DNA of 64,000 bases. Origin: Mycoplasmopsis meleagridis. Lineage in GTDB: Bacteria; Bacillota_I; Bacilli_A; Mycoplasmatales; Metamycoplasmataceae. A program made the translations under genes and the position numbers. The DNA lies in the NCBI RefSeq assembly GCF_900660695.1, contig NZ_LR215042.1, forward strand, positions 496,001 to 560,000, written 5' to 3'. The notes beneath the pieces are model-generated. The model was not told the DNA's origin and did not search any database. It saw only the letters and a program-made list of their open reading frames with translations. Below are positions 53,255 through 62,571 of this stretch, one piece after another (within the stretch, counting starts at the first letter, position 1; the number at the start of each line of letters is the position of its first letter).

Positions 53255-56200
53255 ATGAAATTAGTCAAAGTTGAAGCAATTGGTTTTAAATCTTTTGCTG
53301 ATCCAATTTCTCTTAAATTTGATGGTGGAGTAGCAGGCATTATTGGGCCTAATGGTTCTGGTAAATCTAACATTAATGATGCTATCAAATGAGTTCTAGG
53401 CGAAAGAAGCGCTAAAGAATTACGTGGTGATAATATGGAAGATGTTATTTTTGCAGGTTCAAAAACTGCAAAAGCAATGAACAAAGCAGAAGTAACATTA
53501 ACTTTTGATAATCGTGATGGTCAAAGCAATTTACCACACCAATTTATAACTATAAGTCGTGTTCTTGAAAGAGGCAAAGGAAACACCTATTATATTAATG
53601 GTGAAATTTGTAACCTTAAAGATATTAAATCAATAGCAATGGAAACTGGTATTGGTAAATCTTCTCTTGCAATTATTTCTCAAGGAACAGTTAGCGACAT
53701 AGCTGAAGCAACAAATGAAGAAAGAAAAGCTATTTTTGAAGAAGCCGCCGGAGTTTCTAAATTCAAATTTCAAAAAAGAGAAGCAACTGTTAAGTTAGAG
53801 AAAACTCAAAATGGCCTTGATAAGGTTAATGCCGTTATTGCAGAAATTGAACACAATTTAACTTCATTAAGAAAAAAAGCAGAAAAAGCAAGACAATTTA
53901 TTGCCTTGAAAGATCAACTTAAACAAATTGAGGTAGGACTATTAGTAGATAGAATTTCTGTTTTCGGTGAACAATTCAGTACTTTACAAGCAGAATTAGA
54001 AGGCGTTACCGAAACTCAAACTGACTTAGAAAATAAAATAGCTACTTTCAATCAAAAAATAAATATTACTCAATCTTCGCTTGCTGATGAAAATAATACT
54101 GCTAGGGAACTTTCAATTAAAATTGATGAATTAACTAAGAGAATACATCAATTAGAAATTAATTTAGCTGTTGAAAACGAACGTAATAAAAATATAATTG
54201 ATGGTTTAACTAAAGCAAGTGCTGAAGAAATAGCTGCTTCTTATCGTGAGTTAATAGAATCTAATGCACAAAAGATGAAAACTTACGATTCGGATATTGT
54301 TAATCTTAATAATGCAATCACAGAAAAAGAACAAGAATCAGAAAATATCTTACAAAAAAGTAATGAAGTTAATATTTTAATTACCAAAAAAGCTACTGAA
54401 ATTACTAAAATACAAACCCTACTAAATAATTTGTTACAACAAAAAGAAAATTTAGGTTTAGTCTCTAAAGGAACAAAAAATATTTTAGAAAACAAAGCCT
54501 ATTTTGGTAAAGCATTAAAAGGAACAGTTGCAGATTTAATTAAAGTTGATAATGAATATCTTATTGCTATTAACGCAATTTTAGGTCCTTCTGTACAAAA
54601 TCTTGTTGTTGATAAATCAGAAACAGCTGTTAAAGCAGTTAATTTCCTTAAAGATAATAATGGGGGAAGAGCTACTTTTATACCGCTAACTTCAATTCAA
54701 CCTAAATATGTTAGGGATGATTTATTATTAGCTATACAAGGGCATCCTGGCTATGTTGGAGTAGCTAAAGATTTAGTTCAAATAGCTCCTGAATTCGATA
54801 TATTGGTCAAATTTTTACTTGGTAATATTATCATTACAAGCGATATTGAAAGCGCTGACAAAATTTCTAAAGTTTTAGAACATCGTTATATGGTTGTTTC
54901 TCTTGAAGGAGATATTGTTAGAACTGGCGGTGTAATAACTGGTGGTGCTCAACAAAATATGCAAAGTATTTTAGGCCTTGATGAAAAAATAGAACAATTA
55001 AAAAATGCATTGCCTGGAATTAAAGTTGAATTACAAAATCTCGAAGCTAAACAACATGAACTTATAAATGGTAGAAATAATTTAATTAACTTAATCAATA
55101 ATACTAAGCAACAATTAATTATCTTAAGAAATAAGAGATTAGATGCTCAAAAGTTATACGACGAATATAATGTTAGATATAACGAATTAGGAAATAAAAA
55201 ACTCATCATTGATGAAATTAAAATTAATGAACAAAGTGAAATTATTAGTAAAGAAAAACTTGAAAGTGAATTGCTAAGTTTACAATCACAATTACACGCA
55301 AAGCAATCTAATATTCAAAGTTTATCTTACGATATTAAAGTATTCGAAAGAACAAGAAACGATTTTCAGGATAGTTTAAACAAATTTAATAAATCGTATG
55401 CAGATAAACTTGCTAATAAAGAAAAAGCAAAAATAATTCTTGATCAATCAAGAGAACGTTTAGTATCAGAATATAAAATGACTTTTGAAAGCGCTCAACT
55501 CGAATTTAAATTAGAAATTGACGCTAATGAAGCAGAAGAAATAGTAAAAGATCTAAGAGAACAAATTGTAAAATTAGGATCAATTGATATTGAATCTCTT
55601 GAAAAATTAGTAGAAGAAGAAGAAAGATACAATAAATTGTCAGCAGATGCTAAAGAATTGAGTGATGCTAAAGATGCTATTGTTAGTGCTATTTCTGAAC
55701 TAGATAAAATTATTATAAGCAGATTAACTACTCTTGTAGAAGAAGTAGATAGTGAATTTAATAATGTATTTAAAACAATGTTCGGCGGTGGACAAGCTAA
55801 ATTATTTTTCGATAATCCAAAAGATATACTTAACTCTGGAGTCGATATTCAAGCTCAACCTCCGGGAAAAAGCATTAAAAATCTTAAACTTTTTTCAGGT
55901 GGAGAAAAGTCACTTATCGCAATATCATTATTGTTTGGAATTTTAAAAGCAAGACCTCTTCCTCTCTGTGTTTTAGATGAAGTTGAAGCAGCCTTAGATG
56001 AAGCTAATGTTGTTCGTTATGCTGAATATTTACAAGAATTAAAAGAAAAAACGCAGTTTCTTGTAATTACTCATAGACATGGAACAATGAGTAGAGTAAA
56101 TTCACTTTTTGCTGCTACAATGCAAAATAGAGGTGTTACTACTTTCTTTAGTATTTCCATGGATGATGCTAAAAAACTAGTAGATGATGAACAAAAAGAT

Positions 56201-56269
56201 GTTGAAGATCTTGAAAAAGGTAAATTAGCAAAAATTCATGAAGAAGAAATGAATTCAAGAGATGTTTAA
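53255..56269 (+). CDS. smc: Chromosome segregation ATPase SMC
   Basis: 1004 residues, shorter than the usual 1,180 because both coiled-coil arms are reduced. Seen: Walker [20 protein letters not shown] (Trp from TGA), coiled coil, hinge near 410-545 with GRATFIPL and [15 protein letters not shown], coiled coil, signature [16 protein letters not shown] and Walker [18 protein letters not shown]. Start follows AGAAGGAG. Single-gene unit. Confidence 0.97.
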
Positions 56270-56283
56270 TATTTATAGAATAA

Positions 56284-56313
56284 TAAAAAATGCTACGTAA
56301 ATTAGCATTTTTT
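56284..56313. terminator. bidirectional terminator after smc
   Basis: Stem AAAAATGCTA / TAGCATTTTT (56286-56295 with 56303-56312), serving smc and the converging yitT-like gene. Confidence 0.8.
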
Positions 56314-57613
56314 ATTCAACAAAACTTGTTTTAAAATTACCTATAACGTTATTTATGTTTTTAACTCTTATTCAAAGGGTTTTATCAATTATTTTTAAAT
56401 CTCTTAATAAACTTCTTGATTCTAATAATAATATGGTTGTTTCTATTTTATAAATTTCTTTTCCTGTATATCCACTTGTTGCTTTAGTAATTGTATAAGC
56501 ATGTCAATATTCAATGGCTCTAAAATAAGCAATCACTTTTGAAGGATCCGCACATGATATTTCTATTCCGACTTTTTTATATTTAGGATAAAGTAATCCA
56601 ACAAGACCGTTTGCTATGAATATATAAAAAATAGTTGAAAACTCTCTCATGCCAACAATTGTTTTGGCCTCATGATTTATTACATAAATTGGGTTGCCGT
56701 TATCTAAATAACCTTTTATCATAACTGCTGGTTTGTGAGGATCAACAATGCTATAAATTACTAAAAATATTAATGAGCTAGTGAAAGAAACTACCATCAA
56801 GATACTTGAAACACTTTTCTTTTTCTTAGTTGTAAAAAAATAAGCTATAAAATCTGATCCACCGGTAGATCCCCCACTTTTTCAAGCCATTGCTATAGCA
56901 ACTCCTAGAAACATTGAACCAATTAATCCATTAATAAAAATTGGTCATGTTACGGGATTTTCAGCCACTATTTTTACTCCATTTTCAACAACTTCAATTG
57001 TTTCCTTTCATCCTGGAGCTACATTAAAAGTTGAAGTAATAAAATGATTGACTGGCTCATAAGTAAATATGGCATTAGTTACTATTTGAGAAAACATAAA
57101 TCCTAAGGACATTAATAAGAAACTTTTCTTAATTTTTAACTTTACTCTAAAAAAAGATTTAGTTTTTTCAAATTGTAAACCCACAATTATAAAAAGAGGA
57201 ATATTAACAATAACATAAATTAAGGCAAATAATTTATTAATATCACTTCAATGTGGTTTTACTAATAAAACAGTTAAAGTGGGTATACCTGTAAATCCGC
57301 TTGGTATTGTATTTGCCTTCGCTAAAAAAGCATTCACCCCAAAATTAAATATTAAAGCAGCTAAAAAAACTAGTATTACTCTTTTTGATCAAAGTTTAAT
57401 ATTTTGTTTTTTGACTTCCTTATTTTTGCTATTTAATTTTCTAAAATTGTATTGGCCCATTTCAGTCATATTTATATCAACATCACATATTCTAAATGGT
57501 TCTCATTTTTCATTATCAGGATCATAATTAGGGTCTAAATTTAAATTATTTGGTTTCTTATTCTGCTTAAAAAAATTTACAATTTTTTGCCCTTTTTGAT
57601 TAACATTTTTCAT
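56312..57613 (-). CDS. YitT-family membrane protein
   Basis: 433 residues: soluble N-terminal 75 residues, about five to six hydrophobic helices with FLAKANTIPSGFTGIPTL and AWKSGGSTGGSDFIAYFF (both typical of the DUF161 repeat), and a C-terminal DUF2179 ferredoxin-like domain ending RVKNINNVIGNF. Four TGA Trp codons. A TATAAT lies ten nt before the start. Biochemical role of the family is unknown. Confidence 0.85.
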
Positions 57614-57685
57614 AAGTGTATTAATTATAAATATTAAAAAAATATACTATATAAAAATTTTTTATATTTTTTAAGTTCAAATATC

Positions 57686-58417
57686 TTAATAGTAATATAT
57701 ATCAGCTAATCCAGTTATCATGTTTGCTCCAGATTTAATTAGAAATGTATTACCGTCATCTAAAGAATAACCTGGATAACAATAAACTTCTTTACCTACA
57801 TTAGCGAAAGATAATGCTAAATTGATAATTCCAGAATTATTTTTTGCGCTATAACAAATTAAATATTTACATAATAGTGAAATTAAAACATTTCTTTCTC
57901 TATAGCGTTCTAATTTGGGATTAACATTGGGAGGGTACATACTTATTAGCAATTCTTTTTCATCAATTATTTCCTCATTATTAAATCCTATTCCATTTGC
58001 TAAAGGGAAAATGATATTTCCTTCTTTTTCTCTTCATTTTTGAATAATATAAGCATCCAAATTTTTAAAATTTGTAGTTACTAAAGTATTATTTTTAACT
58101 AATATTTCAATATTATTTTGAATATTATTCTTGCAAATATCATTATCGTAATCTGCTGTTAAACATATTTTATTATTTTTTAATAATTCTAAATTTCCTT
58201 TATAAAAAAGAACATATGGAGAATATTTAACAATTTTTAAATCACTAGGATAATTATCATCCAAAACCGTTATATATTCTATATTTTGTTTTTCTAACTC
58301 TAACAAGAATTGAGTTAATTCTGCTTTATTAGTTTCCTCCTTATTTCTTAAAGCATAATAAATATCTTTTATATTACCTTTATATTTTCATGTTAAATAA
58401 ACTAACGTTTCTTCCAT
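57686..58417 (-). CDS. DprA/Smf-like protein, degenerate
   Basis: 243 residues, against about 290-370 for DprA, which loads RecA on incoming ssDNA. Recognisable pieces: YPSDLKIVKYSPYVLFYKGNLELL and ELLISMYPPNVNPKLERYRERNVLIS, and NNSGIINLALSFANVGKEVYCYPG. The central Rossmann motif of SR-x-x-S-x-Y-G type with its glycines is not seen, so nucleotide or DNA binding may be lost. Two TGA Trp codons; no frameshift. Confidence 0.75.
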
Positions 58418-58496
58418 TTCTTCTTAATTTAATTTGATATAGAAAAATTCTAAAAATAAACTTAATGTAAACTAAAATGATGAAAGTTTGCTTCAA

Positions 58497-58532
58497 TAAA
58501 AAACTAAAAGAGCGTGAGTTACTCTTTTAGTC
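58497..58532 (-). terminator. rplU-rpmA terminator
   Basis: Stem ACTAAAAGAG / CTCTTTTAGT (58503-58512 with 58522-58531) and a U-run in the minus-strand RNA. Confidence 0.85.
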
Positions 58533-58535
58533 TAT

Positions 58536-58796
58536 CTAATTTTTTCTTTCTGAATAAACAGAGGCATATGTACGATTTCTACGTTTTTCAAATTTTACAT
58601 ATCCTTCGATTAATGCATATAAAGTATCATCTTTACCAATTCCTACATTTGTTCCAGGAAAAATTTTTGTTCCTCTTTGACGAAAAATAATTGATCCTGC
58701 AGTACAAAATTGACCATCACCAAGTTTTATACCTAATCTTTGGCCGCGACTATCACGTCCATTTCTAGTGGAACCACCAGCTTTTGTGTGTGCCAT
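58536..58796 (-). CDS. rpmA: Ribosomal protein bL27
   Basis: 86 residues: [24 protein letters not shown] start and [13 protein letters not shown]. Unlike many Firmicutes, it has no cleavable N-terminal extension ending LQFFA, and there is no prp protease gene between rplU and rpmA, where Bacillus has one. Starts 7 nt past the rplU stop. Confidence 0.97.
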   Translation of the reverse strand: MAHTKAGGSTRNGRDSRGQRLGIKLGDGQFCTAGSIIFRQRGTKIFPGTNVGIGKDDTLYALIEGYVKFEKRRNRTYASVYSERKN

Positions 58797-58802
58797 TTCG
58801 TA

Positions 58803-59105
58803 TTAACCTAGAATTTCTTTAATTTCAACACGAGTATATGGTTGGCGATGACCAAGTTTTCTTTTATGAGTAGATTTTGGATTATGACGGTAAACTACTA
58901 TTTTTTTAGCTTTGCCTTGTTTCTTGATGATACCTGTAACTTTTGCATTAGTAACATATGGGCGACCAATTTTATTATTTATTAATAATACTTTGTCAAA
59001 TGTAACTAAATCGCCCTCTTTGCCTTCGATTTTTTCAATGAAGATTGTTTGCCCTTCATTTTTAATTAAAATTTGTTTGCCTCCAGTTTCGATTATAGCC
59101 GTCAT
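58803..59105 (-). CDS. rplU: Ribosomal protein bL21
   Basis: 100 residues, normal length: TAIIETGGKQILIKNEG start, and YRHNPKSTHKRKLGHRQPYTRVEI at the C-terminus. Start 59105 is supported by GGGGG upstream and homologue length; an ATG 10 codons earlier is not used. Confidence 0.97.
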   Translation of the reverse strand: MTAIIETGGKQILIKNEGQTIFIEKIEGKEGDLVTFDKVLLINNKIGRPYVTNAKVTGIIKKQGKAKKIVVYRHNPKSTHKRKLGHRQPYTRVEIKEILG

Positions 59106-59202
59106 GCTATAAACCCCCTGTTTTTTGTGGCTCATCTTTAAGGTGATAAAAAATATACTTAAACCTTTTTAGAATGGTTACAAAAGTAACTTTACTATTA
59201 TA
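59106..59202 (-). promoter_or_regulatory. rplU promoter and structured leader
   Basis: TATAAT at 59197-59202, then a leader of about 85 nt with hairpins GTTAC / GTAAC and AAGGT / ACCTT. Position fits an L21-type leader, but no consensus element was verified. Confidence 0.4.
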
Positions 59203-59235
59203 TAAATTTATAAGAAAAAATTAAATAATTAACTG

Positions 59236-59478
59236 CTAATAATAGTAATAAATAGTTTTAGAATTGTTATTTGAAGAATTATCATTACTTCATTTAAGAG
59301 AATTATCTTTTGTTTTTACTTCACCGTTTGAAGAAGAAAACATTTTTATAATATTTGAAATAGTGGATATTCCTGAAAAAATTACTGGCGCTAAAGTTAC
59401 AAATGTAGTTACTATTGATCCACCACTAATATTAGCTTCTTCTTGCTTATTAAGTTTTTTAAAATTATTTTTATCCAT
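59236..59478 (-). CDS. Double-glycine leader peptide (bacteriocin-like precursor)
   Basis: 80-residue gene with a strong AAGGAGG site. Residues 1-20 (MDKNNFKKLNKQEEANISGG) match the double-glycine leader: Phe at -15, Leu at -12, Glu at -8 and -7, Ile at -4, Gly-Gly at -2/-1. Such leaders are removed by C39 peptidase-ABC exporters. The predicted 60-residue product has a hydrophobic stretch (about 21-46), a Ser/Asn-rich stretch containing one TGA-encoded Trp, and ends in four Tyr. An inverted repeat ATTATC / GATAAT lies just upstream. No exporter or immunity gene is in the window. Could be a bacteriocin, a signal peptide or a secreted toxin. Confidence 0.65.
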
Positions 59479-59501
59479 TATCCTCCTTTTTGTATTTCTT
59501 A

Positions 59502-59518
59502 ATTATCAAATGGATAAT
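59502..59518. promoter_or_regulatory. inverted repeat upstream of the double-glycine peptide
   Basis: ATTATC-N5-GATAAT, 24 nt before the peptide start and overlapping a possible -10 (GATAAT on the minus strand). Could be an operator; function unproven. Confidence 0.35.
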
Positions 59519-59526
59519 AAAATTAA

Positions 59527-59571
59527 AAAAATAGACTTAATGTAAATAAAAATACTATAAGTCTATTTTTT
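59527..59571 (-). terminator. hrcA-grpE terminator
   Basis: Stem AAAAATAGACTTA / TAAGTCTATTTTT (59527-59539 with 59558-59570); it includes the grpE stop codon and carries T-runs on both strands. Confidence 0.85.
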
Positions 59572-60387
59572 ATTTGTTGTTACAACTACTAATGATGGTT
59601 TAATAACTCTTTCATATAATTTATACCCTGGCGAATTTACCTTAATAACAGTATTATTTGGCAAACTATCATCTTCTTTTAATTCAACAATTTTGGATGA
59701 AAAATGATCAAATTCCTTATTTACTTCTGGTCATATTTCTATTAAACCATTATTATTCAAAATATTATCTATAAGAGATAAAACCATTTTAAATCCAAAT
59801 ACATAATTTTTTACGTCATTATTAGAATTATTTTCGCCAGTAGATATTGCACTTTTAAGTGTTGAATAAGGCTCTAAAAATTCTTCTAAAAATTTTTGCA
59901 GTGCATATTTTTTAATGTTAGCTAATTCCTCTTCAGGCATTGTAAATTTTTCTATTATTTTCGACTCTTTAGCTTTTTTAACATCATTAATAGCTAATCT
60001 TAATTGATTTTCTGTATGAGCAAGTTTTTTATTTAAAATTTCTATAGAACTTTCTTTAATATTTAAGTTGTTTTTTAATTCCTTTAAATTAGATTTTAAT
60101 TCTACTAATTCAGCTGGTTTATAATCTAAAATATTAATTTCAAAAGTTAGAACTTTATTATGAAATTGTTTGTCTTTTTTATCATTATTTTTATGATTAA
60201 TAGTCAATTGATTAACTAAATTTTTACCAATTAATAAATTGCTGTATAAATCTGCTTTATTTTCTGTTAGAACTAATTCTTCTTTTTCTCTACAATATTT
60301 TTCTATCACTTTCTTATTTTCATCATATACTTTAAGATCAAACTTTATAAAGTCTCCCTTTTTATAGACAAATAAATAATTTTCCAT
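59563..60387 (-). CDS. grpE: GrpE with an N-terminal trigger-factor PPIase-like domain
   Basis: Nucleotide exchange factor of DnaK. 274 residues, longer than most GrpE (about 190-220). Residues 1-95 look like the FKBP-fold PPIase domain of trigger factor: GDFIKFDLKVYDE near the start, LIGKNLVNQLTINHKN in the middle and LTFEINILDYKPAELVEL at the end. Then a coiled coil (95-145) and the GrpE core IKKYALQKFLEEFLEP, GFKMVLSLIDNILNNNGLIEI (Trp from TGA next), SPGYKLYERVIKPSLVVV. Coupled to hrcA by TAATG. Confidence 0.85.
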
Positions 60388-61400
60388 TAATTATTCTCCT
60401 TGCATTTTTCTTCTATTAGCTCTTCTAAAGCTTCTAGAGCAACTAATCCTTTTTTATAATCCATTCTCTTTGTTCCAACTATTGAAATTTCTCTAATTTT
60501 TGAATTAGCATGAATTTTTTTACTAATAATTGCTGAATTATCATCACCTATAGCTATTTTAATATTATTATCTTCATCATTTTTATGTTCAGATTCAATT
60601 GTTTCTCATATTGATTTATTTTCAATAATATCAAGTATTTTTACTAAATTTTTCCTTTCAATTTCTTCAGCTAAAATTAATTTATCTTTACCATAGACAA
60701 AATTTTTTTGTTCAACTTGGAAATTAAAAATATTTTCAACAAAACTTTGAATTAATTCTTCGTAATTTTTAATTGAAACTGACAAAATATCTTTTAAATC
60801 AGTAACTAAATTTTTTAATTCGGTTAATCTTGCATCAATTAATCTTTCTTTAAAAATTCTTATTGCTATTCTTAAATCTTCCATTTTGACCATTTTATTG
60901 GTCAAATTCATCATTTTAGAAAACACTTTTCCATTTGAATCAACCAAAATAATAGTTGCTTTAGTTTCATCAAGAGGAACTAAACTAATTGATTTTAACA
61001 AATCATCTTCATTAGTTTCAGAAGTAACTAGGGCAAAATTAGTAATTTCATTTATAAAATTTACCCCTTCGTCTAATGTGTTGTCAATTGAATTTCAACG
61101 TTTTGAAAAAATGTCTTTCATTTTGTTTTTTAGTTTATTTTGATTTTCTGAAGCTAAATTATTGATATAAAATTGATAACCGTTTTTTGAAGGTATTCTT
61201 CCGCTAGATTTATGATTTTTGATTAATAAATTGTTTTGTTCCAATTCATTTAAAATGTAACGTACTTTTGCAGACGAAATATTTAGTTTATATTTTTCTA
61301 CCAATAATTGGGAAGAAATAGGTTCTCCTAATTCTATATACGTTTCAATAGCATATTTAAGAATTAAATTTTTTTCAGCATCATTTTTCTTTCTAGACAT
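60387..61400 (-). CDS. hrcA: Heat-inducible transcription repressor HrcA
   Basis: 337 residues. Winged-helix N-terminus with LGEPISSQLLVEKYKLNISSAKVRYILNELE and SGRIPS, then a GAF-like dimerisation domain. Represses chaperone genes through CIRCE elements; a CIRCE-like palindrome lies just upstream, so it is autoregulated. The TATAAT is only seven nt before the ATG with no ribosome site, predicting a leaderless mRNA. First gene of hrcA-grpE. Confidence 0.93.
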
Positions 61401-61407
61401 AAAAAAA

Positions 61408-61447
61408 ATTATACTTTATTTAGCAGAATTTAATAGTTCTCTGCTAA
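61408..61447 (-). promoter_or_regulatory. hrcA promoter with CIRCE-like operator
   Basis: TATAAT at 61408-61413, directly preceded by TTAGCAGA-N12-TCTGCTAA (61420-61447), which covers the -35 region. CIRCE consensus is TTAGCACTC-N9-GAGTGCTAA: outer TTAGCA arms are kept, inner bases differ. Seven T separate the -10 from the ATG. Confidence 0.7.
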
Positions 61448-61470
61448 ATATTTTTTACAGAAAATTAAAT

Positions 61471-61500
61471 AATAAAAAAGCCTTAAGGCTTTTTTATTAT
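61471..61500 (-). terminator. rpmE terminator
   Basis: Stem AATAAAAAAGCCTT / AAGGCTTTTTTATT (61471-61484 with 61485-61498); loopless as written, so a 4-nt loop forms from the inner bases. It includes the last rpmE codon. Confidence 0.8.
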
Positions 61501-61721
61501 TTTTGATTTTTCTTTTGTTGGCTTTTGGCAAAACGTTGGTTAAATTTGTCTATCATACCTGTTGCTTTAGTTTTGGTTCTATCACCGGTATAAACTACGT
61601 GGCAGCCCGAGCAAACATCAACTGTAAATTGTTTTTTAACTGATTTGAATTGAAATTTTTTACCGCATGTTTGGCAACTAACTTCAACATCATAATAATC
61701 TGGATGAATATTTTTTTTCAT
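61497..61721 (-). CDS. rpmE: Ribosomal protein bL31 (zinc-binding form)
   Basis: 74 residues: MKKNIHPDYYDVEVSCQTCGKKF start and VCSGCHVVYTGDRTK. Both Cys pairs are present (SCQTC, VCSGC), so this is the zinc-containing C+ type. Confidence 0.95.
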   Translation of the reverse strand: MKKNIHPDYYDVEVSCQTCGKKFQFKSVKKQFTVDVCSGCHVVYTGDRTKTKATGMIDKFNQRFAKSQQKKNQK

Positions 61722-61740
61722 AATATTTCCTTAATAAAAA

Positions 61741-62346
61741 CTATTTTGAATAAAACTCTATAACGTAGTTTTCTTTAATTTCAGTATGAAGTTCGTTTCT
61801 TTCAGGCAATCTATCGAATTTGATAGTAAATTTAGTTTTATCAACTGATAATCAAGGAGAAGAAACTTTGGTTTCTAAAGCCTTAACAATTTCAGTATTT
61901 TTTTGTGATTTTTCTTTTAAAGAAATGATTGAACCAACATTGATTTTCATTGAAGGAATATTTGCTTTATGACCATCAACTTCAAAATGCCCATGATTTA
62001 CCATTTGTCTTGCTTGTTTTCTCGTTGAAGCAAAGCCTGCACGATAAACTAAATTATCCAAACGACTTTCCAATAATTGCAATAAATTGGTTCCTGCAAC
62101 ACCTTTAATCTTAACAGCGTTTGCATAATATTTTTGCATTTGTTTTTCATTAATTCCGTATAAAAATTTTACTTTTTGTTTTTCATACAAGTGAAGGCCA
62201 TAGTCTGATAGTTTAACACGTTTATTACCATGTTGTCCTGGTGCATAAGCTCTTTTTTTGCCTTTGGAAAACTCTTTACCTGTTTCTAAAATTGAAAAAC
62301 CATAACGACGAGATTTTTTAAAAACTGGACCAGTATATCTACTCAT
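61741..62346 (-). CDS. rpsD: Ribosomal protein uS4
   Basis: 201 residues, full length. [16 protein letters not shown] start and the S4 RNA-binding domain [35 protein letters not shown]. One TGA Trp (SPWLSVDK). Start 62346 follows AGAGGA; an in-frame ATG eight codons earlier is not used. Preceded by a long structured leader and likely autoregulated. Confidence 0.97.
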
Positions 62347-62505
62347 GTTTCCTCTTTCTGCATAAAACATAAAAAGGGGAATACTCTAAATAGAAAATAA
62401 AATTTTAATGATTTCAGATATGCAGCAATCTTACTTTCAAATCTTTAAATGAAATGTTATTTTTAATATCTATGTATTCCTGCTGTAATATGCCAAATAA
62501 TTATA
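62347..62505 (-). promoter_or_regulatory. rpsD promoter and pseudoknot leader
   Basis: TATAAT at 62500-62505 begins a leader of about 147 nt. In RNA order, CAGCA (62485-62481) pairs with UGCUG (62427-62423) and the adjacent GGAAUAC (62480-62474) pairs with GUAUUCC (62384-62378). The order a-b-a'-b' makes an H-type pseudoknot. S4 in other bacteria represses its mRNA through a pseudoknot (E. coli alpha operon), so this is a likely S4 autoregulatory site. Confidence 0.7.
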
Positions 62506-62571
62506 TATCAATTTAAAAATTCAAGTTTAAATAAAATTGTAATATCAAGCGATAAAATAGCTTTATTTGGT

